Source: JBLMZI01 sp050258755
GTDB taxonomy: Bacteria; Bacillota; Syntrophomonadia; Syntrophomonadales; DTU052
Length of the DNA: 64,000 nt
Assembly: GCA_050258755.1 (NCBI GenBank)
Contig: JBLMZI010000011.1
Coordinates: forward strand, 62,001 to 126,000
Reading direction: 5' to 3'
How positions within the stretch are numbered: the first letter of the stretch is position 1; every line of letters starts with the position of its first letter. The notes under the pieces are model-generated. The model saw only the letters and a list, made by a program, of their open reading frames with translations, did no database searches and had not been told where the DNA came from. Of the stretch, positions 31,284-40,209 are shown one piece after another. The translations under genes and the position numbers were made by a program.

Positions 31284-33161
31284 ATGTCGGTCATGGGAAA
31301 GGCCGCGGACCTGCTTAAACAAATGCTGGTACCGCTCATCCTGGGCTTTCTGATCGTGGTTACGGTTCTCGCCGGCTTTTGGGATACGGCCGAAATCAGC
31401 CTTTACGATACCTGGTTCCGGGTGCGCGGACCGATGGATCCAGGCAATAAAGTGATCATCATCGGGATGGACCAAAAATCCATCGATGAACTTGGGCCGC
31501 TTCCTTGGCCACGCCGTATGCACGCCCAGCTGCTTTCACACTTGAGCCAGGCCAAGGAAATCTCCTTTGACCTTGTTTTTGACGCACCCACCAATCCAAT
31601 CGACGACCAAACCCTGGTGAACGCCATCCGCACTCACGGTAATGTGGTTCTAGCGGCAATGTTCGCCTACGAAAAAGACGAACAGGGCAATGCTGTGATG
31701 TGGCTGAAGACCGCGGATACCCCATTTCTTGAGGTCGCTGCTGATTGCGGCTTTATCAATATGTCCGCCGAACAAGGCAACATCGTGCGGCGGGTGACTG
31801 CGATCGATACCAATATGCTGGATTACCCGGCTCCAAGTTTCAGTTTGGCCACCCTTCTTCGTTATGCCGGCCTTCGGGTTGACGATATCAAACCACCGAA
31901 GAATGGCCGTCTTCAGGTTGGCCCCTATTCGATGAAGATCAGCGCTTCCAACCAAATCATGATGAATTACTGGGGCCCGCATAAAACCTTCCCGGTCTAC
32001 AGTTATGCGGATGTTGTGCTGGGTCGGATCAAGCCGGAAACCTTTAAAAACCGCATTATACTGATCGGTCCGTATGTGGCCGCCGAGCAGGATGACGCCT
32101 ACCAAACCCCCTTTACCCGGGCTACGCTGTTTTACGACAGCAGCGCGCCAACCCCGGGTATTGAGCTCCATGCCTCGATTATTCAAACCTATCTTAGCGG
32201 CTTGGAATACACGCCGGCACCTACCTGGGTCAATCTGGTTCTTCTTTTCCTTGCCTGGCTTGCCATTGTGGTGGTTACCCGGCGGACGTCTCCATGGGCC
32301 GGTTTTGGCCTCGCCGTCGCACTCATCATCAGTTTAGCCGGTCTGGCCTATTTCAGTTGGCTCAGGCTGCATGTTTGGGTCGCTGCCGCGGCACCGATGG
32401 CAATGCTTGGCTTAAACTATCTTGGAATGACCGTTGAAAACTTCATTCGGGTCGAGGTAGAACGGCGGAAAACCCGGGATGTTTTCAGCCGGTATCTTTC
32501 TCCCGCCGTGGTGGATCAGATCATGGCAGCCGGCGGAGAGATCGAACTGGGCGGCGTCAAGCAGCCGCTAACCATTATGTTTGTAGATATTCTGAATTTC
32601 TCGTCTTTCAGTGACGGGAAGGATCCGGCGGTCGTGCTGGAGCGCCTGAACGATTATCTGACGGTAATGACCCGCAGTATCCTGAACCATGGCGGCACCT
32701 TGGACAAGTATATCGGCAATGGATTAATGGCGTTTTTCGGCGCCCCGGTACCGCAGGCCGATCAGGTGGAGCGGGCCATGCGGGTCGGGCTTGAGATTCA
32801 TCAAAACATCGCTGAACTAAACCAGCAATGGATGGAAAAAGGCGATATCCCGCTCGTTGTCACGCTGGGCATCAATACCGGACCCGCTGTCGTCGGCAAC
32901 GTCGGCAGTCCCGAGCGAATGGACTACACGCTGATCGGCGAAGACGTGAACCTGGCTTCCCGTGTCAACGCCCTCTGTAAATACTTTCAGATTCGATTCC
33001 TGGTCTGCGAACGCAGTTATGCCAAAATTCAGGATGAAGACCTTAAAAACAGCCTCTATTTCGTCGGCGAACAGTTGGTCAAAGGCTTTGTCAAACCGAT
33101 CGGCGTTTACTCGGTTCCCGGCATGGAAATCGAAGGTGTAGCGATCAGCAGCCATCATTAG
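31284..33161 (+). CDS. CHASE2-domain class III nucleotide cyclase, copy A (lacks second metal-binding Asp)
   Basis: About 625 residues from the ATG at 31284, 6 nt after GAGGGGG and matching the paralogue's start; residue numbers here count from an ATG at 31278. A TM helix is followed by an extracellular CHASE2 domain (about 35-300; SLYDTWFRVRGP, LGPLPWPRRMHAQLL, YAFQTPF-like DAYQTPFTR), three TM helices (about 312-390) and a class III cyclase domain. The first metal Asp is D437 (FVDILNF). The second, in the GDG motif, is N481 (KYIGNG). Lys477, Thr551, Asn558 and Arg562 are kept (VNLASR). The Thr at the specificity position indicates the class IIIb type. Alone it should be inactive or weak. 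The next gene is a paralogue with the opposite lesions. Confidence 0.88.
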   Translation: MSVMGKAADLLKQMLVPLILGFLIVVTVLAGFWDTAEISLYDTWFRVRGPMDPGNKVIIIGMDQKSIDELGPLPWPRRMHAQLLSHLSQAKEISFDLVFDAPTNPIDDQTLVNAIRTHGNVVLAAMFAYEKDEQGNAVMWLKTADTPFLEVAADCGFINMSAEQGNIVRRVTAIDTNMLDYPAPSFSLATLLRYAGLRVDDIKPPKNGRLQVGPYSMKISASNQIMMNYWGPHKTFPVYSYADVVLGRIKPETFKNRIILIGPYVAAEQDDAYQTPFTRATLFYDSSAPTPGIELHASIIQTYLSGLEYTPAPTWVNLVLLFLAWLAIVVVTRRTSPWAGFGLAVALIISLAGLAYFSWLRLHVWVAAAAPMAMLGLNYLGMTVENFIRVEVERRKTRDVFSRYLSPAVVDQIMAAGGEIELGGVKQPLTIMFVDILNFSSFSDGKDPAVVLERLNDYLTVMTRSILNHGGTLDKYIGNGLMAFFGAPVPQADQVERAMRVGLEIHQNIAELNQQWMEKGDIPLVVTLGINTGPAVVGNVGSPERMDYTLIGEDVNLASRVNALCKYFQIRFLVCERSYAKIQDEDLKNSLYFVGEQLVKGFVKPIGVYSVPGMEIEGVAISSHH

Positions 33162-33211
33162 CGCCAGGAACATGCATGACGCTTCGATTCGCGCTGTAAA
33201 GGAGGATAAAA

Positions 33212-35065
33212 ATGGCCGTGGTGCGTAAAATCGTCCCGTGGATGAAAAACAATTCGGTCCCGCTCATTCTGGGCTTTCTGATGCTTTTAACGGTATTGCT
33301 CGGAGCCTGGGAAACGGCTGAAGTGGGCTTATATGATACCTGGTTCCGGGTGCGCGGACCGATCGCTCCTGGGAAAGACATTGTGCTGATTACGATGGAT
33401 GAACGGTCTATGAGCCAGCTGGGGCCGCTCCCCTGGCCGAGACAAATCCATGCCGCTTTGCTCTCAAGGCTGTCCCACGCGAAAATGATTTGCTTCGCGG
33501 TTGTTTTCGATTCTGAATCCAATGAACTGGACGATTCCAGCCTGCTCGGGCAGATTTCAAAGCACGGCAACGTCATCCTAGGAAGCTATCTTATGCCGCA
33601 GGCGCCAGGTGGCGTTCTGCCGCCCTGGGAACCTTTGGCGGCCCAGTCTTCGGGATCCGGATTCATCAACCTGCCTTCGGACCGCGGCAATGTAGTCCGC
33701 CGGTTTACCGTGCTTCATACCAGCGCCGGGCAAGTAATGCCTTCCTTCGGCCTTGCTTCGGTGATAGAATTGCAGCGTCTCAAACCGACAGATATAAGAC
33801 TGCTGGACGGCCGGATTACGATTGGCTCCCGATCGTTTGCCGTCAATGAACAGCGGCAGCTAATGATGAACTACTGGGGACCGACCGGAACATTTCCTTC
33901 CTACAGCTATATTGATATTCTGAATGGACAGGTCGATCCTGCCGTGTTCAAGGACGCGGTCGTTTTGCTTGGGCCATTCAGTCCGACCGAGCAGGCTGAC
34001 GCCTACCAAACCCCCTTTACCCGCGGAAATATGATTTTATCGAGCGGCGCGCCAACGCCAGGTGTTGAGATTCAGGCTTCCATCATAAAAACCCTGTTAT
34101 CCGGCGGATCGAATTCCCAGGCTCCGCAGTGGGTCGATCTGCTGGTTCTGCTGGCCGCCTGGCTGGTTGTCTTTCAGATCACCCGGCGCACTTCCCCCTG
34201 GATTGGTTTCGGGCTCGCTGCGCTGCTGACCTTCGGCCTCGGCGCGGCCGCGTACTTCTCCTGGCTCAAACTGCATATCTGGATTGCCGCGGTGGCGCCG
34301 ATTACCATGGTTGGTGTCTGTTATATCGGGATCACCATCGACAACTTCATCCGGGTTGAGCTGGAACGGCGAAAAACCAGAGCGGTTTTCAGCCGTTATC
34401 TGGCTGCGAGCGTCGTCGATCAAATCATGGCCAGCGGCGGTGAAATTGAACTGGGTGGGGTTAAGCAGGAGGTCACCATTATGCTGGTCGACATCCGCGG
34501 TTTTACCGCCTTCAGTGAAAACAAGGACCCGCAGGATGTTTTGGCCCGGCTTAACCAATACCTCACAGCCATGACCCGAATCATTCACAAGTATAACGGC
34601 ACCCTGGACAAATACACCGGAGACGGTTTGATGGCCTTTTTTGGCGCTCCGGTGCCGCTGCCGGATCATGCTGACCGGGCGGTCCGCGTGGCCATTGAAA
34701 TTGAGGAAAAAATCGGCGAGCTCAATGAAACCTGGGTCGCCAACGGCGGGGTTCCGCTTCTGGTCGCGGTCGGTCTTAATACCGGCGTCGCGGTTGTTGG
34801 AAACGTCGGCAGCCCGGAACGCATGGACTATACCCTGTTGGGAGACGATGTCGGTCTGGCTTCCGATATGGAGGGCTCTTCCAAACGGCTTCAGACCCTG
34901 ATCGTCGTATCAGAAAAAACTTACAACAAATTGCAGGACGAGTCGCTGAAAACGTCGCTGGTCCGGGTCGGCGAGGAGCCGTTCAAGGACGAGGAAATCG
35001 GCTGTTACACCGTCACCACCATGGACCTGCACTTTGAGAAATCGACCGATAAAGGCTTTAAGTAA
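33212..35065 (+). CDS. CHASE2-domain class III nucleotide cyclase, copy B (lacks transition-state Asn/Arg)
   Basis: The product has 617 residues, ATG 6 nt after AAGGAGGA, 50 bp after copy A. The architecture is the same: TM, CHASE2 (GLYDTWFRVRGPIAPG), three TM helices, cyclase domain. Both metal-binding Asp residues are present (D427 in LVDIRGF, D471 in KYTGDG), with K467 and Thr541. The transition-state pair is gone: Asn to Gly548 and Arg to Asp552 (VGLASD where copy A has VNLASR). In class III dimers the metal Asps come from one chain and Asn/Arg from the other, so a B/A heterodimer would have one complete site while B homodimers have none. A terminator follows. Confidence 0.88.
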   Translation: MAVVRKIVPWMKNNSVPLILGFLMLLTVLLGAWETAEVGLYDTWFRVRGPIAPGKDIVLITMDERSMSQLGPLPWPRQIHAALLSRLSHAKMICFAVVFDSESNELDDSSLLGQISKHGNVILGSYLMPQAPGGVLPPWEPLAAQSSGSGFINLPSDRGNVVRRFTVLHTSAGQVMPSFGLASVIELQRLKPTDIRLLDGRITIGSRSFAVNEQRQLMMNYWGPTGTFPSYSYIDILNGQVDPAVFKDAVVLLGPFSPTEQADAYQTPFTRGNMILSSGAPTPGVEIQASIIKTLLSGGSNSQAPQWVDLLVLLAAWLVVFQITRRTSPWIGFGLAALLTFGLGAAAYFSWLKLHIWIAAVAPITMVGVCYIGITIDNFIRVELERRKTRAVFSRYLAASVVDQIMASGGEIELGGVKQEVTIMLVDIRGFTAFSENKDPQDVLARLNQYLTAMTRIIHKYNGTLDKYTGDGLMAFFGAPVPLPDHADRAVRVAIEIEEKIGELNETWVANGGVPLLVAVGLNTGVAVVGNVGSPERMDYTLLGDDVGLASDMEGSSKRLQTLIVVSEKTYNKLQDESLKTSLVRVGEEPFKDEEIGCYTVTTMDLHFEKSTDKGFK

Positions 35066-35094
35066 CCAGCGGATACCCGGACGTTGTTACACCA

Positions 35095-35127
35095 AATGCC
35101 GCAGCGCAAGGCTGCGGCATTTTTTTT
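35095..35127 (+). terminator. Intrinsic terminator after the cyclase pair
   Basis: Perfect 11-bp arms AATGCCGCAGC / GCTGCGGCATT with a 5-nt loop and eight T, 30 bp after the stop of cyclase B. Confidence 0.9.
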
Positions 35128-35185
35128 GGATGAACTGGCACAAGAAAACAAAACAGACACCTTATCGGTGTCTGTTGGATTTCAA

Positions 35186-35262
<77 letters not shown>

Positions 35263-35265
35263 TTA

Positions 35266-35359
35266 TGGCGGAGAGAAAGGGATTCGAACCCTTGATACGG
35301 GTTTTGCCCGTATAATCGCTTAGCAGGCGACCGCCTTCGTCCTACTCGGCCATCTCTCC
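35266..35359 (-). tRNA. tRNA-Ser (anticodon GCT)
   Basis: 94 bases with encoded CCA. Acceptor GGAGAGA/TCTCTCC, anticodon loop CTGCTAA (GCT), a long variable arm (TACGGGCAAAACCCGTA stem-loop) and T-arm AGGGTTCGAATCCCT. It decodes AGC/AGU. Confidence 0.95.
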
Positions 35360-35384
35360 GAATCATGCGTTCGAAAGGGATTCA

Positions 35385-35474
35385 TGGCGGAGGAGGTGGG
35401 ATTCGAACCCACGGAACCCGCAAAGGTTCAACGGTTTTCAAGACCGCCTCCTTAAACCGCTCGGACACCCCTCC
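35385..35474 (-). tRNA. tRNA-Ser (anticodon TGA)
   Basis: 90 bases with encoded CCA. Acceptor GGAGGGG/CCTCC-type pairing, anticodon loop CTTGAAA (TGA), long variable arm, T-arm GTGGGTTCGAATCCCAC. It decodes UCA and others by wobble. It lies 79 bp downstream of serS on the same strand. Confidence 0.95.
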
Positions 35475-35553
35475 AGGATGATCGGCCTACGCCTTCACCA
35501 AACGCATAAGAAGTATATCACGCTATTTGAGGCCTTGTCAACGAAAGGCCCGA

Positions 35554-36825
35554 TTATCCGATCTTTGTCGCTCCACCCATGTAAGGAACCAGCTTTTCCG
35601 GAATCAGGACCGATCCATCCGGCTGCTGGTAATTTTCCAGAATCGCCGCCACCGTCCGCCCTACCGCAACACCCGATCCATTCAGAGTATGCAGGTACTG
35701 TACCTTGGCGTTCGGCTCCGGTCTGAACCTGAGATTAGCGCGCCGGGCCTGGAAATCCAGACAATTGGAACACGAGGAAATTTCCTTGTATTCCCCATAA
35801 CTTGGCAGCCATACCTCCAAGTCGTAGGTGCGGGCCGCGGAAAATCCCATATCTCCGGTACACAGCTCAATCACCCGGTATGGCAGACCCAGCAGCTGCA
35901 GAACGTCTTCAGCGTCCGCAGTCATCTTTTCCAGTTCGTCAAACGAGTCCTCCGGCCGGGTCAGCTTGACCATCTCCACCTTATTAAACTGGTGCTGCCG
36001 AATCACGCCCCGGGTATCCCTGCCGTGGGAGCCGGCTTCAGCCCGGAAACAGGCCGTGTACGCCGTCATGTAAATCGGCAGATCTTCGCCGGCCAAAATC
36101 TCTTCCCGGTACAGGTTGGTCAGCGGTACCTCGGCGGTCGGCACCAGGTACATTTCCCGGCCTTCCACCTTGAACATGTCCTCTGCAAACTTGGGAAGCT
36201 GCCCGGTTCCCTGCATACACTCCGCGGTTACCATGAACGGCGGGAACATTTCCCGATAACCGTGTTTTTCGGTATGGATGTCCAAATAAAAATTGATCAA
36301 TGCACGCTCAAGCCTGGCCCCAAGGCCTTTGTACACGGTAAACCGTGCGCCGGAAAGCTTAGCGGCCCGTTCGAAGTCAAGAATGTCGAGATTAACGCCG
36401 ATGTCCCAGTGCGCCTTCGGTTCATAGTCAAACACCGGCGGGGTTCCCCAGCGGCGGACCTCGCGGTTATCCTGTTCATCTTTTCCGACCGGCACCATAT
36501 CTGCCGGCAGATTGGGCAAGGTCAACAGAATCGTTTCCAGCTGTTCGTCAATTCCGCGGATTTGTTCGTCAAGAACCTTGATTTCTTCACCAGTCTGCCG
36601 AACTTTTTCCATCAGCGCCGAGGCGTCCTGCCCTTCCTTTTTCATTCGGCCGACTTCCTGGGATGACTTATTCCGAAAACTCTTCTTTTCTTCCACCTGG
36701 ACCAGCAGCTGCCGCCGCTGTTCATCCAGCGAGAGAAATGTTTCCAGCCCCTGCGAAACCCCTTTGTGCGCCAGTTTCTGGGCCACTAGCTCCGGATTCG
36801 CTCGAATCAAACGTACATCAAGCAT
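35554..36825 (-). CDS. serS: Seryl-tRNA synthetase
   Basis: The 423-residue product is a full-length class II synthetase. The N-terminal coiled-coil arm (about 30-100; KKSFRNKSSQEVGRMKKEGQ) binds the long variable arm of tRNA-Ser. Motif 2 (FRAEAGSHGRDTRGVIRQHQ) and motif 3 (NGSGVAVGRTVAAILENYQQ) are intact, and TAEVPLTN contributes to serine binding. The ATG follows AAGGAGGGG. It is the third gene of a serine operon (aminotransferase, serA, serS) and is followed on the same strand by two tRNA-Ser genes, so synthetase and substrate tRNAs are clustered. Expression probably depends on the serine T-box at 39897-40129, with a further inverted repeat lying between serA and serS. Confidence 0.97.
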   Translation of the reverse strand: MLDVRLIRANPELVAQKLAHKGVSQGLETFLSLDEQRRQLLVQVEEKKSFRNKSSQEVGRMKKEGQDASALMEKVRQTGEEIKVLDEQIRGIDEQLETILLTLPNLPADMVPVGKDEQDNREVRRWGTPPVFDYEPKAHWDIGVNLDILDFERAAKLSGARFTVYKGLGARLERALINFYLDIHTEKHGYREMFPPFMVTAECMQGTGQLPKFAEDMFKVEGREMYLVPTAEVPLTNLYREEILAGEDLPIYMTAYTACFRAEAGSHGRDTRGVIRQHQFNKVEMVKLTRPEDSFDELEKMTADAEDVLQLLGLPYRVIELCTGDMGFSAARTYDLEVWLPSYGEYKEISSCSNCLDFQARRANLRFRPEPNAKVQYLHTLNGSGVAVGRTVAAILENYQQPDGSVLIPEKLVPYMGGATKIG

Positions 36826-36891
36826 GGAAACCCCTCCTTCTCCCTTACGGAATTCGGATCTCTAACAGACATTATCGCGTCCACCATCGCC

Positions 36892-36960
36892 AAGGGACAT
36901 TCCTCTTCCCTTGCTCGCGGAACGGAGCATCGATCAGTGCAGCATCGAGGTGTGTCCCTT
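36892..36960. repeat. 69-bp inverted-repeat unit between serA and serS
   Basis: Ends 36892-36905 (AAGGGACATTCCTC) and 36947-36960 (GAGGTGTGTCCCTT) are inverted repeats of 14 bp with two mismatches. The inside holds GCATCGA twice. There is no T-run, so it is not a terminator. It may be a REP or miniature mobile repeat, or an RNA processing hairpin. Confidence 0.55.
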
Positions 36961-36964
36961 TTTC

Positions 36965-38548
36965 TTAGAACCGGAGCACGGTGATTTTCCGGATGCCGTC
37001 TACCGTTTTCAGTTGGGCAACCGTACCCTCTTCCACCCTCGCATCCACGTTGACCACCATCAATGCGATTTCCCCGCGAACCTTCCGGGCCACCCGCATC
37101 GTTGCAATGTTGATGCCGGCATCCCCGATTGCTGAGGTAAACCGGCCGATAACCCCAGGTTTGTCTGTGTTTTCGGCGATAATAACGCTTCCGCTCGGTA
37201 TTATATCCGTCTCGTAGCCATTGAATTCCACCACCACCGGCTCACCGGCAAATGTCAGGCTGCCGGCCAGATTGAGCTGGTACTCATGATTGTAGACTTT
37301 ACAGCGGATCAGGTTGGCATATCCCCTGTCCATGTGGCCTTTCGTTTCAAAGACCTTGATCCCGCGCTCTTCCGCGAGAATTCGCGCGTTAACGTAGTTC
37401 ACCTTTTCTTCCATGACCGGCCGCAACAGCCCTTTCAGGAAAGCGATCGTCAGCAGATCATGCTCCATGCCTGCCAATTCACCCTGATAAGTGATCTCTA
37501 CCCGGTCTACCGGGGTTTTGCTCAGTTGATAATAGAAAGAACCCATCGCCTCCGCGAGGCCGATATACGGGCGCAGAAACTCGAGATCCTGGCGCAGAAT
37601 CGTCGGCAGATTGACGACGTTGGGAACGATCCCGCCTTCAAATGCTTTGATCATTTGCTCGGCGATGTTGATGCCAACCCGTTCCTGAGCTTCCTTGGTG
37701 TCCGCCCCGAGATGCGGTGTAACAACGACATTTTTAAAAGCAAACAGCGGATTGTTGATCGCCGGCTCTTCTTCAAACACGTCCAACCCCGCGCTGGCAC
37801 ACTTGCCGGATTTCAGCGCCTCCAGCAGAGCCTTTTCGCTGATGATGCCGCCGCGGGCCGCGTTGACCACCCTGACCCCGTCTTTGGCGACCGCAAACTC
37901 TTTTTCACCGATGATATGCATGGTTTCTTCGTTGCGCGGAGTATGTACCGTGATGAAATCCGCTTCGCGCACCAACTCTTCAAGCGTATTCTTCTTCTCC
38001 GCTTTGAAGCGGGCAAACCGTTCATCCGGAATATACGGGTCATACGCAATCACCTTCATCGCAAAGGCATTCATGCGTTCAGCCACCATCGATCCAATAC
38101 GGCCTAGCCCTACGATGCCGATGGTTTTTCCATGCAGTTCGACCCCGCGGAACGGTTTCCGGTCCCAGGTGCCGCCCTTGAGGAATTGATTCGCTTCCGA
38201 CGTATGCCGGCAGGAAGCCAGCAGCAGGCAGATCGCCTGCTCCGCTGCGGAAATCGTGTTGCTGTCCGGCGTATTCGCCACGACAATGCCTTTGCGGGTA
38301 CAGGCATCGACATCAATGTTGTCGATCCCGTTTCCGGCGCGCCCTACCGCCTTCAAATTCGACTTGGAAACCAATTCTTCATTGACCTTGGTCACGCTCC
38401 GAACGATCAACCCATCATAGTTGCCGATAATCTTTAGGAGTTCTTCACGTTCAATGCCGTCACGGTAGTCGACGTCAAATGCCTCTTTAAGCATTTCGAC
38501 CCCTTTATCCGCGACGCGCTCAGTAATAATCAGTTTAGGCTTGGCCAT
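36965..38548 (-). CDS. serA: D-3-phosphoglycerate dehydrogenase
   Basis: The 527-residue product has the long SerA form: substrate-binding and nucleotide-binding domains (1-315; GIVGLGRIGSMVAERM as NAD site, RGGIISEKALLEAL, TPHLGADTKEAQ with the catalytic His), an allosteric-substrate-binding domain (about 320-450), and a C-terminal ACT domain (about 455-527; VIAENTDKPGVIGRFTSAIG) that binds serine for feedback. It oxidises 3-phosphoglycerate to 3-phosphohydroxypyruvate with NAD+, the first step of serine synthesis. The gene starts 1 bp after the aminotransferase stop, so the two are translationally linked. Confidence 0.97.
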   Translation of the reverse strand: MAKPKLIITERVADKGVEMLKEAFDVDYRDGIEREELLKIIGNYDGLIVRSVTKVNEELVSKSNLKAVGRAGNGIDNIDVDACTRKGIVVANTPDSNTISAAEQAICLLLASCRHTSEANQFLKGGTWDRKPFRGVELHGKTIGIVGLGRIGSMVAERMNAFAMKVIAYDPYIPDERFARFKAEKKNTLEELVREADFITVHTPRNEETMHIIGEKEFAVAKDGVRVVNAARGGIISEKALLEALKSGKCASAGLDVFEEEPAINNPLFAFKNVVVTPHLGADTKEAQERVGINIAEQMIKAFEGGIVPNVVNLPTILRQDLEFLRPYIGLAEAMGSFYYQLSKTPVDRVEITYQGELAGMEHDLLTIAFLKGLLRPVMEEKVNYVNARILAEERGIKVFETKGHMDRGYANLIRCKVYNHEYQLNLAGSLTFAGEPVVVEFNGYETDIIPSGSVIIAENTDKPGVIGRFTSAIGDAGINIATMRVARKVRGEIALMVVNVDARVEEGTVAQLKTVDGIRKITVLRF

Positions 38549-38549
38549 C

Positions 38550-39713
38550 TTAGCTATCCTCCTTCATGATCAGCATTTCCTGTGCCTTTTTGATGCCGGC
38601 GCCCAGCGTCACCGGGTACCCGAGTTCATAGAGAGTGATTTCCAGCGCGGTCATCGCCTTAATCAAATCCAAGGCCGGTACGTAGCCCAGATGACCGATC
38701 CGGATTATGACATCGTCCAGATTCTGCTGCCCGCCAGCGAGCACGATGTTGAACCGCTCCTGGACCCGTTTGCGGATCTTGTTAGCGCCAAGATCCTTCG
38801 GCGCCATGACCGCAGTCAGGGAGCAGGATGCCGCCTCGTCGGCCACAAACGGAGTCAGCCCCATGCCTTTCACGCCGGCGCGAACCAAATCACGGCTGAA
38901 CCGGTGCCGGGCAATCACATTATCCAGGCCTTCCGCCAGCATTAGATTCAGGGCTTCTTTTAAGGCATAGAACATTGTAATTGCAGGTGTATAGGGCGTC
39001 TGTCCCTTCTTGAGATATTTCAGCGCCGCATCCACATCCCAGTAGAACCGGGGATTCGGATTGGCTTCCGCCGCTTTCAGCGCTTTCGGGCTGATGCTCA
39101 TAAAACTGAGACCGGGCGGAATCATAAATGCTTTTTGGGATCCGCTGACGACCACGTCCAGATTCCACTCATCAGTACGCAGTTCGGCAGCCGCCATACC
39201 GCTGACGGCGTCCACCATGAACAGAGCCGGGTGATCCCCGACCGCTTCGCGGATGGCTTTAATATCATTCAATACACCGGTCGAGGTTTCGTTGTGCGTT
39301 ACCAGGATGGCTTTGTATTTCTTTTCTTTATCGGCGGCAATCGCTTCGCGAACCGCCGCCGGATCGGCAGCGGTCCCCCACGGGAACTCAAGCTTGGTGA
39401 CTTCGCCGCCGAACATGCCGCCCAGCTTGGCGAACCGGTCTCCAAAAACCCCAATGCTGATTGCGAGAACTTTATCCCCTGGTGCAATGAAATTCACCGA
39501 TGCCGCTTCCAGACCGCCGCTTCCCGCCGACGGGAAGATGATCAGATCGTTCTTGGTGCGGTAAATCTGCTTTACGCCATCGGTACACTCTTCGAGCAGT
39601 TGTTTGAATTCCGCGCCCCGATGGTTGATCATCGGCTGACTCATTGCGCGCAGAATACCAGGCGGAACCGGCGTCGGTCCAGGCAGTAAAAGCAGTTGAT
39701 CTTCCCAGTTCAT
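38550..39713 (-). CDS. Class V aminotransferase (serine-glyoxylate / alanine-glyoxylate / phosphoserine type)
   Basis: The product has 387 residues from the ATG at 39713, 7 nt after AAGGAGG; longer starts lie in the leader. The fold-type I PLP enzyme shows LLLPGPTPVPPGILRAM at the start, VTHNETSTGVLNDIKAIREA, MVDAVSGMAAAELRTDEWN (PLP Asp), and DVVVSGSQKAFMIPPGLSF with the Schiff-base Lys. It belongs to the alanine-glyoxylate or serine-pyruvate aminotransferase branch rather than classical SerC, yet in operons with serA such enzymes commonly serve as the phosphohydroxypyruvate transaminase. Both readings fit. It is the first gene after a serine T-box. Confidence 0.88.
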   Translation of the reverse strand: MNWEDQLLLLPGPTPVPPGILRAMSQPMINHRGAEFKQLLEECTDGVKQIYRTKNDLIIFPSAGSGGLEAASVNFIAPGDKVLAISIGVFGDRFAKLGGMFGGEVTKLEFPWGTAADPAAVREAIAADKEKKYKAILVTHNETSTGVLNDIKAIREAVGDHPALFMVDAVSGMAAAELRTDEWNLDVVVSGSQKAFMIPPGLSFMSISPKALKAAEANPNPRFYWDVDAALKYLKKGQTPYTPAITMFYALKEALNLMLAEGLDNVIARHRFSRDLVRAGVKGMGLTPFVADEAASCSLTAVMAPKDLGANKIRKRVQERFNIVLAGGQQNLDDVIIRIGHLGYVPALDLIKAMTALEITLYELGYPVTLGAGIKKAQEMLIMKEDS

Positions 39714-39896
39714 TTGCATTCCTCCTTCATCTTTCCCCCACAGGCAGCAATAAGTATACAATTTGGTGCACAATGGTGCAAAACGGAAGGCCTAACAATT
39801 TGCTACCGGATATACCCCATCTTAAACACCTGCCGGCAGTACTGTTTTCAACGAGCAGGCATCCATAACGGCCCGCATGTCCCCGGAAAAAAGTAC

Positions 39897-40129
39897 AAAA
39901 AACCCCTCATCCTTCAGGGACGAGAGGTTCCCGCGCTGCCACCCTTCTTGATCGGCCGGGTTACGGCCAATCCACCTCAATGACTGTAACGGTGTCACCG
40001 TAGATGCTCTTCGCACCCCGCTCCTGGGTGGATATAACCTGCCGTAAGCACCGGTTCGCACCAACCACCGGCTCTCTTAAGCGCTGTCAGGTTACTTGCC
40101 CGTTCATTGCGTTTGAAGATGTGAAATTA
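39897..40129 (-). promoter_or_regulatory. T-box riboswitch, probably serine-specific (UCC specifier)
   Basis: On the minus strand the T-box core AGGGTGGCAGCGCGG (plus 39931-39945) is followed by the terminator (39901-39929) with six U. Stem I is formed by GTAACCTG (5') and CAGGTTAT (3'), with the distal AGAGAGCCGGTGGTTGGTG segment typical of T-boxes. The specifier loop has AGTA on its 5' side and ATATCCA on its 3' side, which makes UCC (plus 40030-40032) followed by A the likely specifier, a serine codon. This agrees with the downstream aminotransferase-serA-serS genes. Uncharged tRNA-Ser(GGA) would allow readthrough. Confidence 0.88.
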
Positions 40130-40135
40130 GTATTG

Positions 40136-40165
40136 ATTATAGGGCACCCGGCAAACCGGTTGCAA
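40136..40165 (-). promoter_or_regulatory. Promoter of the serine T-box operon
   Basis: On the minus strand -35 TTGCAA (40165-40160), 18-bp spacer, -10 TATAAT (40141-40136). A start near 40129 puts the T-box stem I about 25 nt into the transcript. Confidence 0.7.
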
Positions 40166-40209
40166 CTATTTTTTCACATTTTAAACCAAAAATTCGTTTA
40201 CTCGGCGGA

